Source of the DNA: Conidiobolus incongruus B7586
Taxonomy: Eukaryota > Entomophthoromycota > Entomophthoromycetes > Entomophthorales > Conidiobolaceae
DNA: 24,961 nucleotides
NCBI GenBank assembly: GCA_000697335.1
Contig: JNEM01008715.1
Coordinates: forward strand, 1-24,961
Reading direction: 5' to 3'
The notes below the pieces were generated by a model that saw only the letters and a program-made list of their open reading frames with translations, was not told where the DNA came from and ran no database searches. The translations under genes were made by a program, and so were the position numbers. This document shows, piece after piece, positions 21,184 to 24,961 of this stretch. Each line of letters opens with the position of its first letter. The stretch's first letter is position 1.

Positions 21184-21279
21184 ATGGCTGATTTAGGTAT
21201 ATCTGGATTCAAACGGGTAGTAACCAAACACACTCTAAAATTTGGGGAAAGGGAAAGAAAAAAAGCGTTAAAAGGTTAG
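21184..21279 (+). other. Short ORF of 31 codons, doubtful
   Basis: ATG to TAG encoding a basic peptide starting MADLGISGFKRVV, in an isolated moderate-GC island with a hairpin just upstream. Composition is coding-like, but the length is too short to claim a gene. It could be an exon whose partners I cannot place, a remnant, or chance. Confidence 0.15.
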
Positions 21280-24200
21280 GTACTTATTTTTATATACAAT
21301 TTTAAAAATTTAAGTGATATTTATTATAATATTAAAATTAATCAAAACAATAATCCTCACTTGGGCATGGGTTATTCAAAACAATTTCCCTAGACTAAAA
21401 TGATTAGTTTTTATCAAAATAACACAATCAAACCCAGGCTAATACATTCTGATATCAACATAAATAGGCTGGAGGAGATGTATAATCCATAGAAAATGAT
21501 TAAGATGATGAAGATAATTAGGACAATGACAAGAGTAAAGATGAAGTTTAATATTAGAATTGTTAGTTAAATATTCAGCAAAGTATTTTAAAAAATGTAA
21601 TGATTATATTAGAAACTGAAGTTTGTTTGTATTAACAATAATCATTATTGTAACTTAATTATATTTTCAAAATTACTACTACTATTACTATTACTATTGA
21701 TTTTTTATAAAATTATTATTTTGATTTCTGACCTGATTATTAAATTTCTGTTTTCAATTAAACCTATAGTTAATTAAATTTTCTTACTCTTGTCCAAGTC
21801 TTATAAAGAGTTTAGAGAAATTAAGGAGGTAAACCCTAATATCAATTTAAAAATAAATAGTTCAATTAACTATATGATAATAAATGTGATTATTTCCAGC
21901 AATATTAAGGTTATTTAAAATATAGTCAAAGCTAAGTTTTTGTCATATTTTAATCATTTCAGAATACTTGGTTTTATTTTATAGTTAATATACTTAGCTT
22001 ATATTTACCATGTTAATTCTATATCTAGCATATTTTCTTATTAGTTTAAGAACCTTATTTTCTTAAACTTAAGCCTTTAAGCAAAAAAAAATATATAAAA
22101 TATAGTGATAAAGTCCAATTAAATAGAAAAAAAATTTTAAAGTAATAAAAACAATTATTAGGTGATAATTAAATTATATTAAAATAAACAAATATAAAAT
22201 TAAAATTTTCAATATTCTTTAATTTATAAAAGTAAGGTAATTTATAGTTTTGATTTTTTAAAATTATATATTATAATATATTTCTATATTCGGTTCTATT
22301 AATATAATTTGCTAATTTTTAAATTATACTAAACCTTATAATTATAATTTATTTTCAAAATTACAACAACATCTATAATGATTAATTGGTATAATATTAT
22401 TATAAAATATTTCTGTCAATTAAAGCCTAATGTCTCTTAGTATTTATATTACCTTGATAGTTTTCTTTCAATATTTTTAAAAAAAAATATAACTAAAAAT
22501 AGAATAAGAAATAAAATATATCTGGTAATTAATAATATTTAATATAGTTTTTCTATTAATATAATAAATAGCTAAAATATAAACTATAATTCCAAATTTA
22601 ATCATAATATATTAATATTAATATTTTTAATTTAATCATATGAAAACTAAGTATTAATTTAATATAAAAGTAATATAATATCCTTTAATAGTTAATCAAT
22701 TATATTCAGTAAGTAATTTGGTTACTATTTATTTTCGAGATTATTTAAACAATAAAATAATTTGAATATATGTTAAATATAGCTGATATGATATTTAACT
22801 TCATTATCACATAATAAATATAATATCAACCATTAAATTATTATAAAGATTTAAATATCAATATCTAATACTTTTAAAAAAACAAAAAAAATATATTAAT
22901 AAATTTAAATTAAGTGTAAGGAATTGCACCTAAAAATCTAATTTTAATATCAAATTAAAAATAAAACTGAAAATTATTATATATATATTTTTTAAACTTA
23001 AATCAATTTGAATTTTTAAAAAATTAGGAGAGTTGAATTAATTAATAAAACTTCATATATATTCTTAATCTTTATCATACACTTTATAATACAATCCTAT
23101 TTTCTACCAAAATATATTAATTATATTGAAGCCAAAACTTGAAAAGATAAAGAAATTCAAAGTATTATTGTAAGAGTATAAGAAATAGCCCAAAAAACAA
23201 TAATACTTAGGAACTTAAAGAATTAATTTAATAATCATTAGTTACTATAAAAACAATATGAAAATTATCATGTTTTTATCTTTCAACTGGATAAGTATAA
23301 TCATTATAAATAATATCAAAAATTTGATATAATATATCAAATATGATATTTGTTTAATATTCCTTTTATTAAAGGATTAATTCTTAAAATTCTTATACAC
23401 TATTTTGTTTATATTATATTTTAATTAATTAAATAGTTTTTACCTCTTAATTTAGTCGTACCAGTAATTTTATTCAATTATTTAAAATTGAAAACCATTT
23501 TGTGAATTTTTAATATTACAACCTAATTTACTCCTATACAACAATATAACATTATAATCATATGTTTAAACGGGGTAAATTTTGGTACTATTATCAACTA
23601 ACAATGTATTTTAAATCTAGTTTTCTTTGTGCTTAGTCTTGATTTTATTTAATTTAGTACATTACTAGTAAATGAATTTAATTTTTATCGTATCTCTTTT
23701 TTCTTTTCTAATTATTATGAATGAATATTTTCCAATGTTCGAAACTAAATTTGTCCATATTATGTTGTATATTAATAATTATAAGAATTAATTAGATTAT
23801 ATAAAATATATATTTTAAATACTTATAGATTTATTAAAGTACGGATTACTAACAATAATATTAATTTAAGCCTTTTGCGATATTATATTACACTATAACT
23901 TTAATAGTTTCGGTATAAATTTTTTTAATAAAAATGAAGTTTACTATAATGATTCATATTACTATCTAATAAATTCAATAATTTTTCAGATATATTGATA
24001 GAAATATAGGATAATATATATAAAGATAAATTATATCTGTTATAATTTGTAAATATATAGATTTAACCTTTTAATATTAAGAGTTATGAGTATATATTTT
24101 GGAATTTAATATTCAGAGTATTTAAGATATAATAATACTATTGCTCAATATATAATATTATACTTGAAATTATGGGAGTAATGGTATTTATTATAATTAA

Positions 24201-24961
24201 AGATATAGATTTATGATTGATTTATTATTATTAATATATAATTATTTATAATATAAATAATAGATTTTCTTTAACAATATTATTTTCAGAATATTATTTT
24301 AATTATATTTAATTTATAAAAATTGATTTATATATTATATTCTATAAAAGTCAAATTATTTAATAAATTTTTTAAATTTATTCACTCAATAATTCAATAT
24401 ATAAAAATTATTTTAATAAGAAAAATTATAATAAGTTTCCAAAATCAATATTAAGTAATAATTGTCATTAAATTGAAAAGATATCATTTTAAAAAACTAA
24501 CAAAATTCTATAAAAATAATAAAATCTAAAATCATTCTATAATAAAATGATATTTCGAATAAAAGTTATTAAATTAATTAAAATATAAAAATAAAATTAT
24601 CTGGAAAATTAAAAATATAGCAAAATCAAAAAAAATTTTCAAGAAAAGAATTTTAAATTTAATCAATATAAATCATATTTTTAACAAAAATATAAAATAA
24701 TGCCAAAATTTGAAAATTAAAATTAAATAAAAATATTAATGAATGAACTCTAATATATGAATATATAGTTTATAATTATTAACCTTTTTAATTTTTAATA
24801 ACATTTTACCATATTTTTGGTTAGCTTTCAAAATTAGATAATAGTTTTTTTTATTAATAATTAAAATTAAATATTATAAAAATTAATTTAATTTATTTGG
24901 AAATTTTTTTCCTAATAATATTTTTTCAATGAAGGAATTTTAATAATATAAGCTATAGTTT
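21280..24961. other. Long AT-rich gene desert to the window end
   Basis: About 3.7 kb with no coding frame I can support. A small moderate-GC patch lies at about 21355-21545; beyond that A and T dominate, with homopolymer tracts and only scattered CpGs. No RNA gene, transposon ends or long repeats were recognised. Confidence 0.75.
21674..21698. repeat. TAC/TAT trinucleotide microsatellite
   Basis: About eight trinucleotide units, first TAC and then alternating variants, in non-coding DNA. Confidence 0.8.

Noticed and set aside
21110-21220. Pol III A-box (TGGCTCAAAAG) and weak B-box (GATTCAAACGG), suggesting a tRNA-derived gene
   Set aside because: The A-box consensus is loose and expected by chance several times per 25 kb, the B-box has three mismatches, and no cloverleaf can be folded.
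20726-21240. Inverted pair TTTTAGAGTGTG (20726) and its complement (near 21229), as ends of a small transposon
   Set aside because: Only 12 bases match, the arms diverge immediately beyond, and no target-site duplication is evident. Matches of this length arise by chance in a 25 kb window.

Overview
The window looks like nuclear DNA of a fungus, probably an early-diverging lineage outside the yeasts. The first gene is a fungal-type fused pyrimidine enzyme (URA2) whose dihydroorotase-like domain has lost its metal-binding histidines. Introns are short GT-AG introns, 50-62 bases in the clear gene models. A CRT10-like gene is present, and so are TOE1 and JMJD6 homologues, which budding yeast lacks. 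Genes have moderate GC and sit in extremely AT-rich spacers. The exact lineage cannot be read from the sequence.

Layout: (1) 1-4854, plus strand, the C-terminal three quarters of URA2 (end of the first CPSase half, second CPSase half, dead DHOase, ATCase), with one apparent frame slip near 455. (2) 4855-7078, an AT-rich spacer with TA microsatellites and no CpG over about 2.1 kb. (3) 7079-9341, minus strand, a four-exon CRT10-like WD40 gene. (4) 10704-11129, minus strand, a single-exon protein with two C2H2-type fingers, between two long empty spacers. (5) 13353-18118, a zone of decay: a split ORF that may be a broken nucleotidyltransferase-fold protein, a JMJD6 pseudogene and a TatD/Scn1 pseudogene, all plus strand, with an intact three-exon TOE1 gene on the minus strand between the last two. 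(6) 18249-19937, minus strand, an intact six-exon NUF2 kinetochore gene. (7) 20271-20665, plus strand, a candidate two-exon gene for a 97-residue single-pass membrane protein, followed by small moderate-GC islands with strong hairpins. (8) About 21.3 kb to the end, an AT-rich desert with no gene I can support.

The genes do not form a pathway. URA2 makes pyrimidine precursors; CRT10 is linked in yeast to control of ribonucleotide reductase, a possible nucleotide-supply link but separated by a 2.2 kb spacer. TOE1 acts on RNA 3' ends and NUF2 at kinetochores. No virus-derived element, rRNA, tRNA or CRISPR array was recognised. The points most worth a second look are the hidden spliced membrane-protein gene at 20.3-20.7 kb, the cluster of decayed genes interleaved with intact ones, and the possible nucleotidyltransferase remnant at 13.35-13.84 kb.
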